The notes beneath the pieces were generated by a model. That model had not been told where the DNA came from. It saw only the letters and a program-made list of their open reading frames with translations, and ran no database searches. From positions 11,809,729-11,873,728 of the forward strand of contig CM036248.1 of assembly GCA_020698575.1 (NCBI GenBank): a DNA stretch of 64,000 nt. The letters are read 5' to 3'. Numbering within the stretch: the first letter of the stretch is position 1; every line of letters begins with the position of its first letter. The stretch comes from Bostrychus sinensis (lineage: Eukaryota; Chordata; Actinopteri; Gobiiformes; Eleotridae). Positions 23,876 through 37,400 of the stretch are shown piece after piece. Position numbers and translations under genes: made by a program.

Positions 23876-26583
23876 TACATGCAATGTAATCATTATAAGT
23901 AGCAGTACTTTTTACTTGAGTACTGATTTTGTGTTCTTCTTTCACTTCTGTGGATAACAAAGAGCATGAGTTAATTTGATTCACACAAATATGGAAACAA
24001 CACATGTGACTTTACAGCATATATGTTAAAATATACACCCCACTTTCCTTTTTTTTTTTTTTGTCAGACTGATAAGGATGTATATGATCTCATATGCATG
24101 AGTTGAAGAGGACAAAAGCATGTTTTGTTTTCACAAACTCATCCCTCCAGTCCAGTGTTGGGCCTGACCACCTCTGACTAAAACATGAGCTCATCAGGTC
24201 TCTGTGATTGTAGAGGAAGAACAACAGCTGCACAAGTCAGGCCAGGTAATTTCCATCGGCCGCAGCGTTATTACCAATAATAAGCCCAATCAGAGATGCA
24301 CAGAGTGAAAGGTCAGCGTATACCGGCCTTTGGAAAGGTCAGGCACCGGCAGAACAGAATAATGAAACAGCCAGGTTATTATTATTGCTGGAGCTGTTGT
24401 TGAAATGATGTAGAGATCAATGAGGAGTCAGTAGCAGAGTGTGAAAAGATCAGAAATAAATGGATATGCAGGTGTGGTTACTCTAGGGGTATGTTTAAGC
24501 AGTCTTCTTTGTGTTTTAAAAAAGTTTGGGCTCATACAAAAATTATGGATTGTCTTGATTAATTGATTATTTATCATGAATATAATACATGCATAATATC
24601 AAAAGAAAGTGAAATAGTGATGATGTTAATTTAAAAGCAGACGGAAAATGATCTGAAGGGGATGAGGTTTTCTGGCTTGGCTTTGTGTTAACATGCCCTA
24701 CCAAAGACTGGTACTGAAAATTAAAAATACGATAATACATTTTTAATGATGCACTACCCACTAAACATCACAAATTATGATTAATCAAGATAGTTTTAAC
24801 AAATGACAACCACTCAACCACAGGTGAGTAATATCAGAGCCTGGTTAGAAAACATTAGCAAGTTTGTCAACGTTTTAGCCGTTCAACATAGCAGCAAGGA
24901 TCTATAATTATCATCATTATCATCATACTTCAAAAATAATAAGTAAATGTAAAACAAACCAACAAAATAAGGTAGACCTAATGACTGTAAGGTCACTTTG
25001 TAAGGTTTCCCACTTAAAAAAATGCTTTTACTCAATAGAGACTCTACTAAAATCTACTTGAGAAAAAGTAAGATGTCTCCTTTAAAATGTGCTCAAAAAA
25101 GTATGTTTTACAAAATGTTCCTGTGACTTAATTCTCTTCAGAACATGCACTAAGGCCTTAAGTAAATTCCTTGACTAAAAATAGTTACTTTCCACCAAAA
25201 AGGATGCTTACTGTTTCAACTGACTGTTTAAGCGCAATTCATTTTAACAATACAACTTTTGCCTGTGGTCAACGCATTTGGAGAACATATTGCACATGTA
25301 GCACTGGTTTTAATTATGATTCTGTTCAATTGGACAGTGTGACTAAATCTCCTCTTCTTATCTGAATGAGTAACATTTTTAATGCAATACAGTATTTTAT
25401 CATAAATAAGAAATTGTCTGTAACTCAAACTGGCATCTCCAGCAGCGGTTTACTGTGCCATGAAGGGGACACGTACCAGAAGCTAACCACTCAACCGTGG
25501 CCCACTCTGAGCCCTGTTTTTTTGGCCTACCCCAAACAGGACACGCCCGTTCAAGCTGCTGACGTGATAATTCATGGCTTCGGTTCAGCTCAGACCAGAG
25601 TCTCCTGTGTGTTTGAGTCCTTCCTCCATGCAGTCCCCTCTCCGCGGTTTTTAGCCAAAGCACTGGGAAATGGGCTGCTTCCCCACAAACGCTCGAAACC
25701 AAACAGTCATTTACTTGTCACGGCGCGGCACACTGGTAAGTTAACATGCACAAGACGAGGAAAATGGCAGGAAGGAAGTTAATTGAGGCGCTGAGATTGA
25801 GATCCGAGTTTGAGTCAGCGGTCAGGTGCGCTCATATCTAACAGCCCTGTCTTTGTCCAAAAAACAGGCATAATCTGTGCTGGTTATTCGATACTGTCTG
25901 TCATCTCTGTGTTTGTCTATGAGGGACAATCATTTTAAACTCCCCACTAATGCCTGATCTTTCAATTAGACTAATTGCTTTCATACCAGGGGAGGTGAAC
26001 TCTGCACCTGCTGCACACACACACACACGGTTATAGGAAATACTATAGACATGTTATTACTGAGGTACGGTACTGTGGAGCAGTTTTGGAAATACCACAG
26101 CAATCACAAGTTCTGCATTTGATTAATATTGGGGCGTCAAAACTTTTCTAACAGGAAGCCCATTGACATATGTCTCTAGTATCCATAATATCATGTAATA
26201 TTAATTCCTTTATTTTTGTTTGCTTATTATTAATATTGCAGGTCATGGGGAGCTGGAGCCAATCCCAAATATTTTACAACTACACAGCCTAAAGTTAATT
26301 AAGTTGAAAATGTCTAATAAACATCTTTAATCATCAATGTTACATCCATGTTGCATTGTGTTGCTATACTGTGTACTGTATCACTGCAAGCAACTGCGAG
26401 TACATCAGATTTTAAATGTTTCAAAAAAGAATAATGATTCTTCATCTTTTGTAGTGCCTCTACATTCATTTTAATAGACACTCACTATTGAATAACTTGA
26501 CCAAACACATTTAATTGATAATAAGTGTACTGTAATGTGCAAATTGCATTTTAGACTCTTTTAGGTTTTTTGTTTGGGAAATT
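23876..26583. other. intergenic gene desert
   Basis: 24120-24440 (non-repetitive, with ttaccaataataagccc and accggcctttggaaagg) and 25430-25860 (GC-richer) are the only stretches that stand out. 25000-25200 resembles a decayed hAT-like MITE. No protein-like frame recognised. Confidence 0.5.
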
Positions 26584-26712
26584 GTAAGTGGAGTTTGCAT
26601 GCCCTTTCCATGTTACTGTGGGTTCTCTCTGGGATTTATATGTGCAGGTTTAAGGTGAATAAATGTGAGGGTGAGTGGTTGTTTGTCTGGGTGTACCCCA
26701 CCTAAAGCTTGG
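26584..26712 (+). mobile_element. tRNA-type SINE body/tail fragment
   Basis: gtggagtttgcatgcccttt, gtgggttctctctggg and ctgggtgtaccccacctaaa, in SINE order. Confidence 0.6.
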
Positions 26713-26834
26713 GACACACCACATGATTTTCTCTGTTGTTTTAAAAAGATTTCAAAAAGACAAGGATCACACACTAACCTACTGATTTCAGCAGATTTTG
26801 AAAGACTGGGGGATCACACATTAAACAACTGCAC

Positions 26835-27268
26835 CAGTGGCGGTGGTGTAACTTAAAGAGGGGCCTGGTGCAGATTTTTAGACTTGGCCCCAGTGATAAA
26901 AAGCCAATCAGTATTTCCAAGTGTATGTATTAAGCTTCTAATTTATAAAATGTGAGAGTCAGCTGTTTTTATTGGCTTCAAAGACCAGTGCTTACAGTCT
27001 CCATAGTTTTTTTCAAAATACTTACATTTAAAATGAGTGTTTCCTGTGATAAACTTGCTCACAGATGATATCAATTCAGGTCTTATAATTTACAATGAGT
27101 TGGTTAAATTAAACATGAATAAATTAAATTAAAATAAATAAAAATGATTTTAAAGTAATGACTTACTAGGAGACAGACAAGGGCCCACTACAAGGGGCCC
27201 CCTAAACCTCCTGGGCATCAGTGCCTTTGCACTGGCTACACTGCCAGATGTTACACCCCTGGCCAGTG
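26835..27268. mobile_element. DNA transposon with CAGTGGCGGTGTAAC-type ends
   Basis: Left end CAGTGGCGGTGGTGTAACTT, right end GATGTTACACCCCTGGCCAGTG, imperfect inverted repeats. The interior has ggggcctggtgcag and its partner caaggggcccccta near the ends. No transposase, target duplication unclear. Confidence 0.6.
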
Positions 27269-27484
27269 ACTGTGTCCGAATGACAGGTCTTAACACTGCA
27301 CACACATCTGCACTTTTAAATAAAACCAGACTTATACTTTTTTGTGGTGTAATAATTAATAAATTGTTGAGTCTCAAGCACTTGCTGATTCGTGTCTTTA
27401 AACTTCATGCATGAACAGATTTCTGCTGACAGATACAGACTTGAAAATTGTGGCAAATCTGGCAAAAAAATGTTTGTGTTTGTG

Positions 27485-27575
27485 TCCCCAGCTTAAGGCC
27501 CATAGTTGCTGGGACAGACTCCCGCCACGCACCACCCCTAACCCCTGGAACAAGCTGAAGAAAATGAATAAAACC
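27485..27575 (+). mobile_element. SINE tail fragment
   Basis: cttaaggcccatagttgctg, gggacagactcccgccacgc and ctggaacaagctgaagaaaa, a degenerate SINE 3' end. Confidence 0.45.
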
Positions 27576-28149
27576 TTGACTGAGCCATGGGCCAGGCATT
27601 GGACATGCTAAGTCTTTTGTTTGCTTTTCAGAATCAATCCTTTTGCAAAACACTTCCAATTCTCAGTAAAGGTAACGTATCCAACCCCCTCCAGTGTACC
27701 TCCTCCCTGTCACTCACTGCCCACTCACTGCTGGCTGCCTGCGTGTTGTTCACTGAGCCGACAAAGTGTCAGTGTAATACTTAAATGCTCCTCGAGGCGG
27801 TGGCCAAAATAACATCGAAACGGCGCTGATTCGGCTGCGGTAATAACACGAGGAGGAAACGTTTCGGGGTCGTTCTCGGTGATTGACGGGCCGTAAAGAG
27901 CTGAGAAACCTGAGCCCCAAGTCATTTGTTTCCAATCATGTGAAATAGCATCTCGAAACAGGACAGAGGGAAAGAGAGAGGGAGAGGCAGAGAGAGAGAG
28001 AGGCACAGAGTCATGTAAATATACTCAGACTCATTAGATTAACTCTCAAATGCCATACAAATACGTCAGTCATCTCCAAGTCTTCTTTCCTTTTGGCTTT
28101 TCCCTCGGGTCGCCTCCTAGTGTGCAGTTATTTGTCTACTGATTTGGCT
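27576..28149. other. intergenic; CpG-bearing unique stretch
   Basis: 27785-27960 is CpG-rich (cgaggcggtgg, aacggcgctgattcggctgc, cgttctcggtgattgacggg) with no repeat or gene, a good candidate for a conserved regulatory element. A GA-rich run follows at 27960-28010. Confidence 0.45.
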
Positions 28150-28256
28150 TAAGTTTTGTGCCGGATGCTCTTGATGCAACCCTCTTCATTTATCCAGGTT
28201 TGGGATGGGCGCCAAGAGTATACTGGCTTGGGACTGACCCTTTGTGGCTGGATTAT
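28150..28256 (-). mobile_element. retroposon fragment (aagggcatccgg family), reverse
   Basis: ttttgtgccggatgctcttg, cttcatttatccaggtttgg and ccctttgtggctggattat in complement. Confidence 0.55.
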
Positions 28257-28424
28257 GTGGCTTACCTACTCCCACTGTGCCAATTACAGAGAAATTTGTT
28301 GCTTGAGTAAAAGTAACAAAGTACTATATTTAAAGTTTTGTCAAGTATTTACTGCTAGTACTACTTCTACTACAACCACTACAATTATAACTACCACTAC
28401 TACTACTTTTTTTTACAATGTTGG

Positions 28425-28785
28425 TCTTCTCGGCTGCAGTTTTTCTCGGTCTTAATCTCTAATACAATTTTACTTATTTACCAAACATTATTTACCAAAC
28501 ATTATGAGAATGCTATTCTTCATAATTTTTAAGTAATTTGTTTTCAGCATTAGAAGAACCAGAATGTGTTTGTGGAGTCTGCATAAGATCATTAAAATAA
28601 ACACTTTTGTATCTGAAAACCTTTTTTTTAACTTCTCCACTTGTTAAATCACAGGGTTTAGTCTTGACCTAGTCTTGGTTTGCCCTGGCCTCGATCTTGT
28701 CTTTAAAAGTCTTGGTTTTGAACCCTGAAAGTCTTGGCCTTGTCTTTGTCTCGGTTAGGATGGTCTTGACTACAACACTACTACT
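28425..28785 (+). mobile_element. unclassified DNA-transposon-like repeat, copy 1
   Basis: Aligns over its length with the complement of 42165-42495: ctcggctgcagtttt, ttaccaaacattat, ctattcttcataatttt, aaccctgaaagtc and ggtcttgactacaacacta. Flanked by tac/tag trinucleotide runs. Confidence 0.65.
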
Positions 28786-30109
28786 ACTAGTACTATTACT
28801 ACTACCAATATTTTGCCACTGAAGTCAAAAAATCCTTTTACTGGTTTAGAGATTCTCCAGAAGTACATTTTCCTAACAAAAAGTACTTGAAATTACTTGA
28901 GTTAAAGTATCTAGTTACTTCTACCACTGGCCCATTCAAGTACACATCCCATAGCCTTCACTCACATTTGGCTCTGAGTCTCCACCACACGCAGGTTTAT
29001 ACTGGACGCTATTTTCTCTACAAACTCAATAAAGGCGAGTTATTTATCGGGTTGGATTATGGGACGTGACTGAGTTCAGCTGTAAAGTTAAAAGTGAAAC
29101 CAGCTGTGGATGAAATTGAATTACAGCGAGTGAGTAATGTGAAAAGCAAGGCCAGTTTAACAGTTATTAGGCAGCCTCCCACCACTGTCCCGTCAGAGGT
29201 ACACAGGACTACACTGGCTCCAGGGCACAGTGTCAGGGTGGACATCAACCCACAGTCAATTAACAATAATAAATGTAGTGATAAAATTATTAAAATGGGC
29301 CCTGTTTTGTTTGTCCTTACTGTAAAGTACTGGCACATTCAGGCCCTACACCAGGAAAGTATTATGTCAATGATAATGACACTGATTTTTCTTTCTTTTT
29401 TGGCTTTTCTGCACTGGACACCCTTCCTGACGCAAACTTTACATTTTTTATTGGGTACAATGGCTTGTAACTAGTGAGGGGCCCCACTCCAGGTTTTCAG
29501 AATGGGCCCTAAATAAATGGATGCCATTCAGAAAGTCTATGAATCATACTTTTAAGCTACACAAATTGTACTGTACTTTTCTTCAAGTCTAATTTTTTTG
29601 AAATATTCACACATTTCTGAAGTTAAAAAAATGTAGATGTTTATTTCTGTTCATAACTAAACTTTGTAAGCATTAAGTAAATATTGTAAAGGAATCATGC
29701 ATATCATTTTTTTTTAATATTTTTTAATCATGAGAAAAGCTTGTTTTTAAATGAGTCAGGCCAGGTATGACTGAACATAACACACAATTTACACTGAGTC
29801 TGTTGTGTGTACGTTACGTGACCTTCGCAAGAAATAGACACAATGCAAGTCAATGCATGAGTTCACACCGGCCTCGCTGCAGTACGTCTCCGTGTCCAGT
29901 GCTCTGACAGAAATACGTATCAAGTCTATTTTTGTCGGATGCTGGAGCCGTCATGCATAAAGTTGAACAGAGCAGATTAAGCCAGACAGGAAGTCAGACC
30001 CAGGACCAGTGAAGAGGATTTGGAAAATTTCAAAATAAAAATACTTGCGCAGCCTCTTGCTCACATCGCTGTAAACATTACCGTAGACCGTAGACACGGG
30101 TCAGCACCT
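28786..30109. other. intergenic
   Basis: 28845-28930 resembles the right side of a hAT-like MITE (ttactt...taccactgg). 29090-29330 is unique. No gene. Confidence 0.45.
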
Positions 30110-30768
30110 CCAAGAGTGAGCAGGAGAGTTCCTGCCTCAAGTGGAGAAGTTTAAGTTCACAGTGAGGGAAGGATGGAGCGTGAGACTGACAGATGGATCG
30201 GTGCAGCGTCTGCAGTAATGCGGTCGTTGTATCGGTCTGTTGTGTTGAAGAAGGAGCTGAGCCTTTCGGCTCAGCTCTCAAGTTACCGATCAATCTACGT
30301 TCTTACTCTCACTGGGATCTTATCCTTTCGGTCATGACCCAAAGCTCATGACCGAAAGGATAAGATCCCAGATACAAGCGGCCGAAATGAGTTTCCTCTG
30401 CAGGGTGGCTGGGCGCTCCCTTAGAGACAGGGTGAGGACCTCAGTTACTCGAGAGGAGCTCGGAGTAGAACCGCTGCTCCTCCACGTCGAGAGGCGCAGC
30501 TGAGGTGGCTCGAGCATCTGTTTCGGATGCCTCCTGGATGCCTCCCTGGGGAGGTGTTTCGGGCATGTCCCACCGGGAGGAGGCGCCAGGGAAGACCTAG
30601 GACACGCTGGAGGGACTATGTCTCTCGGCTGGCCTGGGAACGCCTTGGGACTTCTCCAGACGAGCTGGAGGAAGTGTCCAGGGAGAGGGAAGTCTGGGCA
30701 TGCCTGCTTAGACTGCTGCCCCCGTGACCCAGCCCCAGGAAAGCGGAAGCAGATGGATGGATGGATGT
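30110..30768 (+). mobile_element. LINE (non-LTR retrotransposon) 3' end
   Basis: Degenerate end of a reverse transcriptase frame. 30527-30727 reads MPPGCLPGEVFRACPTGRR, then GRPRTRWRDYVSRLAWERLG and EVWACLLRLLPP, the C-terminal signature of an abundant fish LINE (RTE-like is my best guess). It ends in tagged repeats atggatggatgg. A perfect inverted repeat at 30315-30370 replaces the normal sequence seen in the sister copy at 53155-53585. 5'-truncated and not functional. Confidence 0.8.
30315..30370. repeat. perfect inverted repeat, 24-bp arms and 8-nt loop
   Basis: Arms 30315-30338 and 30347-30370 are exact reverse complements around cccaaagc. The sister LINE copy shows only 8-bp arms (ggtcatga/tcatgacc) around the opposite-strand loop at this point. 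Confidence 0.95.
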
Positions 30769-30872
30769 ACACACGGGAGAAATTGTAAAAATTTCCAAAA
30801 TAATACAATTAAACTTACAGAAAAACTGAAGACTGGTGACACGGCAGAGTATTGGGGAAAACACAGGGACTA

Positions 30873-31413
30873 ATGCTGCCTTCATGATACATCCGAATCT
30901 TGGAAATTTCGACCTCCGAGTTGGAAAAACGTCCTTGAACGCCGTCTCGGGTGGGAACTTTTGCTCTGAAACTCGTGCGGAAGTGTTGGACTCCGAGTTC
31001 CCGAGTTGATGTCACAATCATAAGGACAGTAACAGTGTGGTTACTAACGGGAAAATAATCATTTTTTAAAACAAGAGATCTCATACTTCTGCAAAAATGT
31101 ACTCATCTTTATATAATGAATGAAGTTCTCAGTGCTACAGCTGTGCAAAAACATCTTTGACTGTTCATTTATCAATAAATGACTAAAGTAGAAATAGAAA
31201 CATCCCCTGATATAACTCAGTGCCACACCAAACAGTTTTATCAAGGCATTTATTTGTTTCCTATAAAACAACATGAAAATGCAAATATGGTTTTGTTGTT
31301 ATTGTGCTGATCCACGTGTGTTTTCCAAGCTGACCTCATGAATGGACGTTTTTCGGAAGTCGGCTTTTTTAAGTCGGGACTTCCGAGATTCCGATGTATC
31401 ATGAAGGCAGCAT
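30873..31413. mobile_element. TA-flanked DNA transposon, non-autonomous, long inverted repeats
   Basis: Left end ATGCTGCCTTCATGATACAT and right end ATGTATCATGAAGGCAGCAT are exact inverted repeats over the outer 20 bp, with similarity continuing to about 70 bp (aaaacgtcc on both sides). TA on each side. 541 bp, no transposase. Tc1/mariner-like target site. Confidence 0.8.
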
Positions 31414-34400
31414 TAATACTTACCACTCAACAGGAACGAGGCACAGGTAAAACACTTTGGGGCAGGGAAGGAAATAAAACAGGTGGGAAACACAAGAGGG
31501 CAGGAAATAAAACAGAAAAACACGAGGACTGACTACACATCAAAATAAAATTCAAGTGAAGGAAACAAGAACAAGCACAGGGTCATGACTTGTGGATTGC
31601 AGAAGGGCATCCGGAGTGACACTTGTGCCAAAATACTATGGTGATTCACTTTGGGGATCCCAGCGCAGTATGGTGAGGCCAAAATCCATCATGTCTAGTG
31701 GGGAGTAAATAGAGTTTTGTCTTTTTGGATCTAACTATTCAGAAATCCATAAGCATGTATCGCAAAAATGTCCTAAAATGTCCTAATTCTTGCACATTTC
31801 TACAGGTTTAGTGAAAGTCCTCTGCTCTGGGCTCCTGTCCCGGTGAACAGTGGTAGATCACACCGTGCTGACAGCAGCTGGGACCTGTGTTTATGCCCCT
31901 CTCTTTGCCCGGGACAGTGTGTTTAGGAGGGAGGTCAGAGGTCAGAGCAGAGGCATGTGCTCCTCAACATGCTCCAATCGTCCCAAATCAGAGGTTACAG
32001 CATCCCCGGGACAAACAGCTTTAACATGTGTCGTCCCACCTGGTCTGAGTGTGTTCGAGTTACCCCTCTGCGTTTTCCATCTGCGCTCATGCCATTCATG
32101 CCATTCACAAGGTGTTAATGTCCTAAACAGCTTTGGACAGTTTCCACAAAACAGTAAATTTTCATTTGTGCTTTTAATTATTTTCACATAGGTAGGGGGA
32201 CCAGATTTCTTGACCCCAAAAATGGGGGCACACATTTTTTTTCCCACAAATTTTGATGCATTTTGAACCAAGTGACAAAAAAAAAAAAAAAAAAGCATCA
32301 GAAATCCGAACAGTTTTCTGCCATGAAATTGAAAGTTCATGACGTTATAGGGCATTACTTTTAAATATAATGATCCCTCTTCTTATATTTTCAATTTATA
32401 AGGGGGTTCATGTGAAGCCTTCTTGCCCCAGGCCCCAGCAAACCTGTCGACGGCCCTGTCTGTTAGTTAAAATAGGGACAACTGGGACATGGTTTGTTTA
32501 AAACTGGGACATATGAGTGTTTTTACAGATATTTCTTGGGGCATGGGACAAGGAGCCTAAAACTGGGACTGTCCCGATAAAATAGGGACATTTGGAGTAA
32601 AATCTGGATAAATGTGCATAAAATTAGTGTTAAACTAATGTCCAAATCTCTAAATAACACCTTCCCAATAGACCATTTACTACCTGAAATTGTAGCTTGA
32701 ATTTGTTAGATATAAAGCTAAAAGAAAGAAATATAGAAAGTACACAGACTTTAGGCAAACAGAGGAGAATTATAAATTTAATCTCAGCAGGAGAGGCATG
32801 ACTCACAGCTGCGGTGCAACAAGCTGCACAGTACAGTACATAAAGTATTTTTCCAAACAAAACACGTGAAGATATTTTTACATCTAAACAAGGATCACAG
32901 TTATCACCTTTCTGAACCACAGGACACGTGAAGGTTAAATATATCGCCTCATGTGAACTGTGGCAGTTAATAAGACATCAGTATACTGTTAGTTAATGTT
33001 TATATAATGACTTCTGCTGGTTGGTTGTAGATTTATTAGCAATGTGTGTGACTGTTTACAACAAAAGCAATAATATTATTTTTACTGGTGGTTCTTATTT
33101 GCTCTTAATGTGAGTTTTACCCTGATCGTTTTTTTCTGACCCACACTTACAGTATTTAGGCTTCAAATAAGCTGAAAATGTACTGAACCCATCTGGAGCC
33201 ACCAAAGAATTACAGAGTGAGATGGGGTTAAGGAGAAATATCAATATGAAACTTTTCCTCTAGATTACTGACACAAAGGAAAAATATATTGCAGGTTTTG
33301 AGTCATTTAATGTGTTCATATGATAATTAGACATTATGTAAATATGTACACATTTGCATATATTTCACAAACCAAAATTGGACACAGCTAGGTTGAAAAT
33401 TATTGATTCATGTTGTTTTATGTGTGATGTGGACATCTGTAGTTGTCTTTCAGTAAAATAGAAAATACTGACAACAGGCTTAAAAAATCTAATTGAGATT
33501 TGATTTTTAGGAGTAAAATGAACTGTATTAAATCAGGCTAGGAATGATATGTCAACTAATCCTTCTGTAAAATATTTAAAGAGTGAAAATGTTGGTGCTT
33601 GTAGGAGCTACTGAAGTAGAAAGACCTGATACTCAGAGAGTGAGAAAAAAGCTTTTGAAAATAAGATTTCCAATAGAAATCCAAGTGACTATATAAATTA
33701 AACTAAACACCCTAATGTGTAATTTTGACATTTTCTTTATTTCAGCAAACTGGCCCAATGCATCATGATTGAAAAAATGCATTTTGCCTGTAGTGTCTCC
33801 TCTTTAAGTATAAAAAATATATATTCTTCTATCATTTCTGAGTCATCCTGTAACAGTTGTCAGTAACATCACTCATACAGAGTCAAAAGTACAACATCCA
33901 AACTGAGCCATGGACGAGTTCAAGACACTGATGAATCTGAGCGTTGCACAAGAAGGTTCTCCATATTTCACTTTAGATAATCAAACATCACTCAGTCCAA
34001 CTATGTGCACAACTTTTGAAATCCAAAACATCACAGTACGCTTTGTTAGCCTGAAGCTTTGTTTTCTTTCTGTGCTGTTTCTCTGTGAGCGCAACCATGA
34101 CTCTTAATTAAATGTTGACAAGCGATGTAGACCAGTCAGTTGGATGTAAAGCCTATAAAACATCTGCGTTTATTAATACTCACTTTACTGTAGATACAAA
34201 TTCTATTGCATTTTTTCTTTAAACTAAAATTCAAGATACAAAAATAATAAAAGAATAATTTGCCTGCCTTTAAAATAAAATATAACAATATAAACTATAT
34301 TTTAAGGTCAGAATAAATAAAAAAAGTAATATCTAATAATACTAAAAAATAATAATTATTTGAAAAAAAATCCTCTTTGAAATAAGCTATTAAACCAAAA

Positions 34401-34480
34401 ATATGTAACAAAATATACTATTCAAATAATTTTCCTTACCCGTTTTAGCAGTCAATGAGCCTTGAGCTTGAAATATTTAT
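31414..34480. other. intergenic gene desert
   Basis: 31600-31650 carries an agaagggcatccgg retroposon scrap. 32190-32610 is a decayed repeat rich in gggac/cccaa motifs with a poly(A) tract at 32278-32294. 33000-34480 is AT-rich and unique. Confidence 0.45.
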
Positions 34481-37400
34481 AGTTATGAAATAATTTCAAA
34501 TACCCCCTGCAAAGTGTTTTCGTGCCCCTGTTGGTTCCCGTACCCCTGGTTGAGAAACAATGACGTAGTTGATTTGCTATGACCCCAGAAAGGAAAAGCC
34601 AAAAGAAAAGAAGAAGACTGTTAGGTGAATAAACAGTTTTTCTCTAATTAAAGGAAATATATTTTGCATACTTTCACTTAAAGATGCTGTGTTACTCTAT
34701 GAATTTTGACTTTATGGATTTTCAGTGCGTTGTTGCTTGTTTTCGGTCATGTGTGTAGCTAGCTGTGTGGCTGTGTGTATCTGTGTGTGTTTGAGAGCAG
34801 GGAGGTTGGGAGTCGCTGTCAACACTCAGCTCATGATCAACAAACAGGACGCCCCCCTTTGACCCGGGCTGTCCATCACAGGGGGTCCCTCTGCACCTTC
34901 ACTCACCTCCAGTCCCACCCTGGAGCCTATCCCGGTCCTGACGGGAATCAAGTACAGGTGCAACACTGAGGAAATGCTAATATGAGAAACGCTGAGAGTC
35001 CGAGGTTTATTTAATGTAAGCTCATAAATCACGTCTTTTGGAACAAGAGATGTGAGATATTCTTTTTCTCTTTGGCCCTATCTCTGACAGAGGAATAGAT
35101 GGTTTTGACTCGGTTTTGCTTCCTGTGTGTGACAGGTTATCACTCCTGCGCTGATATGGGCCGTATAAGAGTGAATCTGGGGAGTGATTGAGTGAAAGCG
35201 ATGCTCCGTGTCTGATGTATCGGATGGCAGGCCCGGTGCAGGGGTGAGGCAGCGGGGCTAAAGGGAGATTTTGATTTACCGTCCGCCTGTACAGCTCCCC
35301 TCCTCTCATCCACGCCCCGGGCCTTTCATGTTTAGGCCCGGGGTCGACCCGCCCGCTGCCCCAGATGGTGCTGTCTGTCTGGGGCTGCCCTCTACAGGAT
35401 GTGCCCCTCTCGCCCCCTTCTGCCTCTGGTTTAATTGATTTCAGGGGGACGGCCCAACTCTCACTATTTCACTCTGTTTCCACACCAGCATTGAGACAGC
35501 TCGCCAACAGCCAGGGGACCCCGGTCTGAACACACACACACACGTACAGGAGGCCCGCACTGGACGCTGTCAGCGCTAATTCAATTTGGGACGCGTACTG
35601 TGACTAACTGTAGAGCTGCAGAGTGCTTTACCAGATGCACCACACGCTCCTCGCACACACCCCAAAAAATAGATTCCTTCAAACTAAAAATACAAGTGCT
35701 TCTAATACCACTGAATATATAAGTGTTATTATTATCACAGTTTTATTAAAAAAGAGCGGCCTCCTGTCACCTCTGCATCACACATCATTAACACCTCACC
35801 GTCACCAGCCAGAACAACCCAGACTGACTTCAATCACTGCTTTGTATTTTTTTAATAAATGCAACATGCCTAATAACTGATTAGAAAATGTAGACAACTT
35901 TAAACAACTTTTAGTCAGTGCAGCTATTTAAACCCTTTACAAACATGCACTGTCACCCAGACCCTCTCCTGAAATCTTTAAGAGGACCTGGTTGTTTGTA
36001 CACAACCCCCCCACACTTTTCACACCCCAAGGTAAATCCTTGGATGGACCTAGGGCTATGTGAGTGATCAGATGTTTGCATGTGTGAGGCAATCAAAGCT
36101 AATTTCTGTCACAATTTGCTGCAACTTCTCAACTACTTTAAGATCTTGTGGTTTTCTGGGGCCATTCTCATAAAGTAAAAGTAAGTACTTATACATATTT
36201 TACCAACAGTTACTTGATTGAGTATGAATGTATGAGACATAAAAGCCTTGTGTTTTGTGGTCACAGGTCAGCTGACTGTGGTTGGCAAACAGCCAATCAC
36301 AGTTCAGACTGAGGGCAGTTATGTCATTGTTATCACAGTTTACACGAGAGTGGAGCGGCTCTGAGCGGCTCTGAGCGGCTCCCTGCTGCGAGACCAAAAC
36401 ACCTCTTCCAGCGTTTGGAAAACAGAAAGACAAGGTTCACAATTGAATTGTTGAATTTTTTGGCAAAATGTGTTGTCATCTAAACAGCCCTTCAAGTAAA
36501 AATACTGTTACAACAAAGTAGTACATATCGAAGTAAAAGTAATCAACAAAATACATTTTTGTACAAAAGCATGGCAGCTCCGCCGACCACTGCCAAACAC
36601 AGTCACACAGGCAAGGTGGAAGTGTCTTGCCCAAGGGCAGTATGCAACCCGAAGGAACCGCCAACCGTCGGGTCAGTGGGTAAATGTCTCTACTGACTGA
36701 GGTACAGAGCTACTACTCCTGCTGCTGCTGGACTTTACTTGAGTAAAGTCAAAATTTACTCAAGTAATGTAAAACTTTGTTCTTAAAAAAAGTTCTCAGA
36801 ATATAGAAGTATTGACTTAAAAATAATATCCTAAAAAAAAAAAAAAAGCTAACTACATTACAGCAATTAACACATTTTACACAAAACTCACCCCATGCAG
36901 GTTGTTTAGCCTTGGTTTAAAAACAAAACTACAAGAAAATAATAAGAGTCTTTAAATGTTTCTATTCTGATTTTCCTTTTATTGTTTTTCCTTTTTATTT
37001 TTAATACTGGTGAAACTTGGGTTCCACATAGTGAAAATACTCAAATGCAAATCACTGCTGCTGCAACTGCCTCAAAAAACATTTTATTACATGAGCCAGT
37101 GTAGGACTGAAAGTGCACTGTAAGCAATTATTCTACACTCCTGCTCAAAAATAACACATTTCCAAGTCTAAAAATGAACAAGGTAATCTCAGTTACTCCT
37201 GCACTTGCTCTACACTTGTAATCCTGAGCCAACACTCCTCACATGAAGTGAGAAGTACTAACAGTTGGACCCATAGACAGCCTTTATAAAGAGCTAATGA
37301 CAGATCTGCTCATGTCCATGATCACAGGTTGTTTAAGAGATATCAGTCTGATGATGAGGTGAGGTGAGGGTCAAGTGGAACGGGGTCAGCAGGGTCCCGG

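Noticed and set aside
25366..25782. 138-codon + strand frame
   Set aside because: No domain or splice structure recognised; lies in an intergenic stretch with an antisense frame of similar size, as expected by chance in GC-richer sequence.
30332..30808. A minus-strand 158-codon frame
   Set aside because: Antisense shadow of the LINE 3' end on the + strand.
31850..32355. Overlapping 113- and 137-codon frames
   Set aside because: No recognisable domain, partly within decayed repeat and a poly(A) tract.
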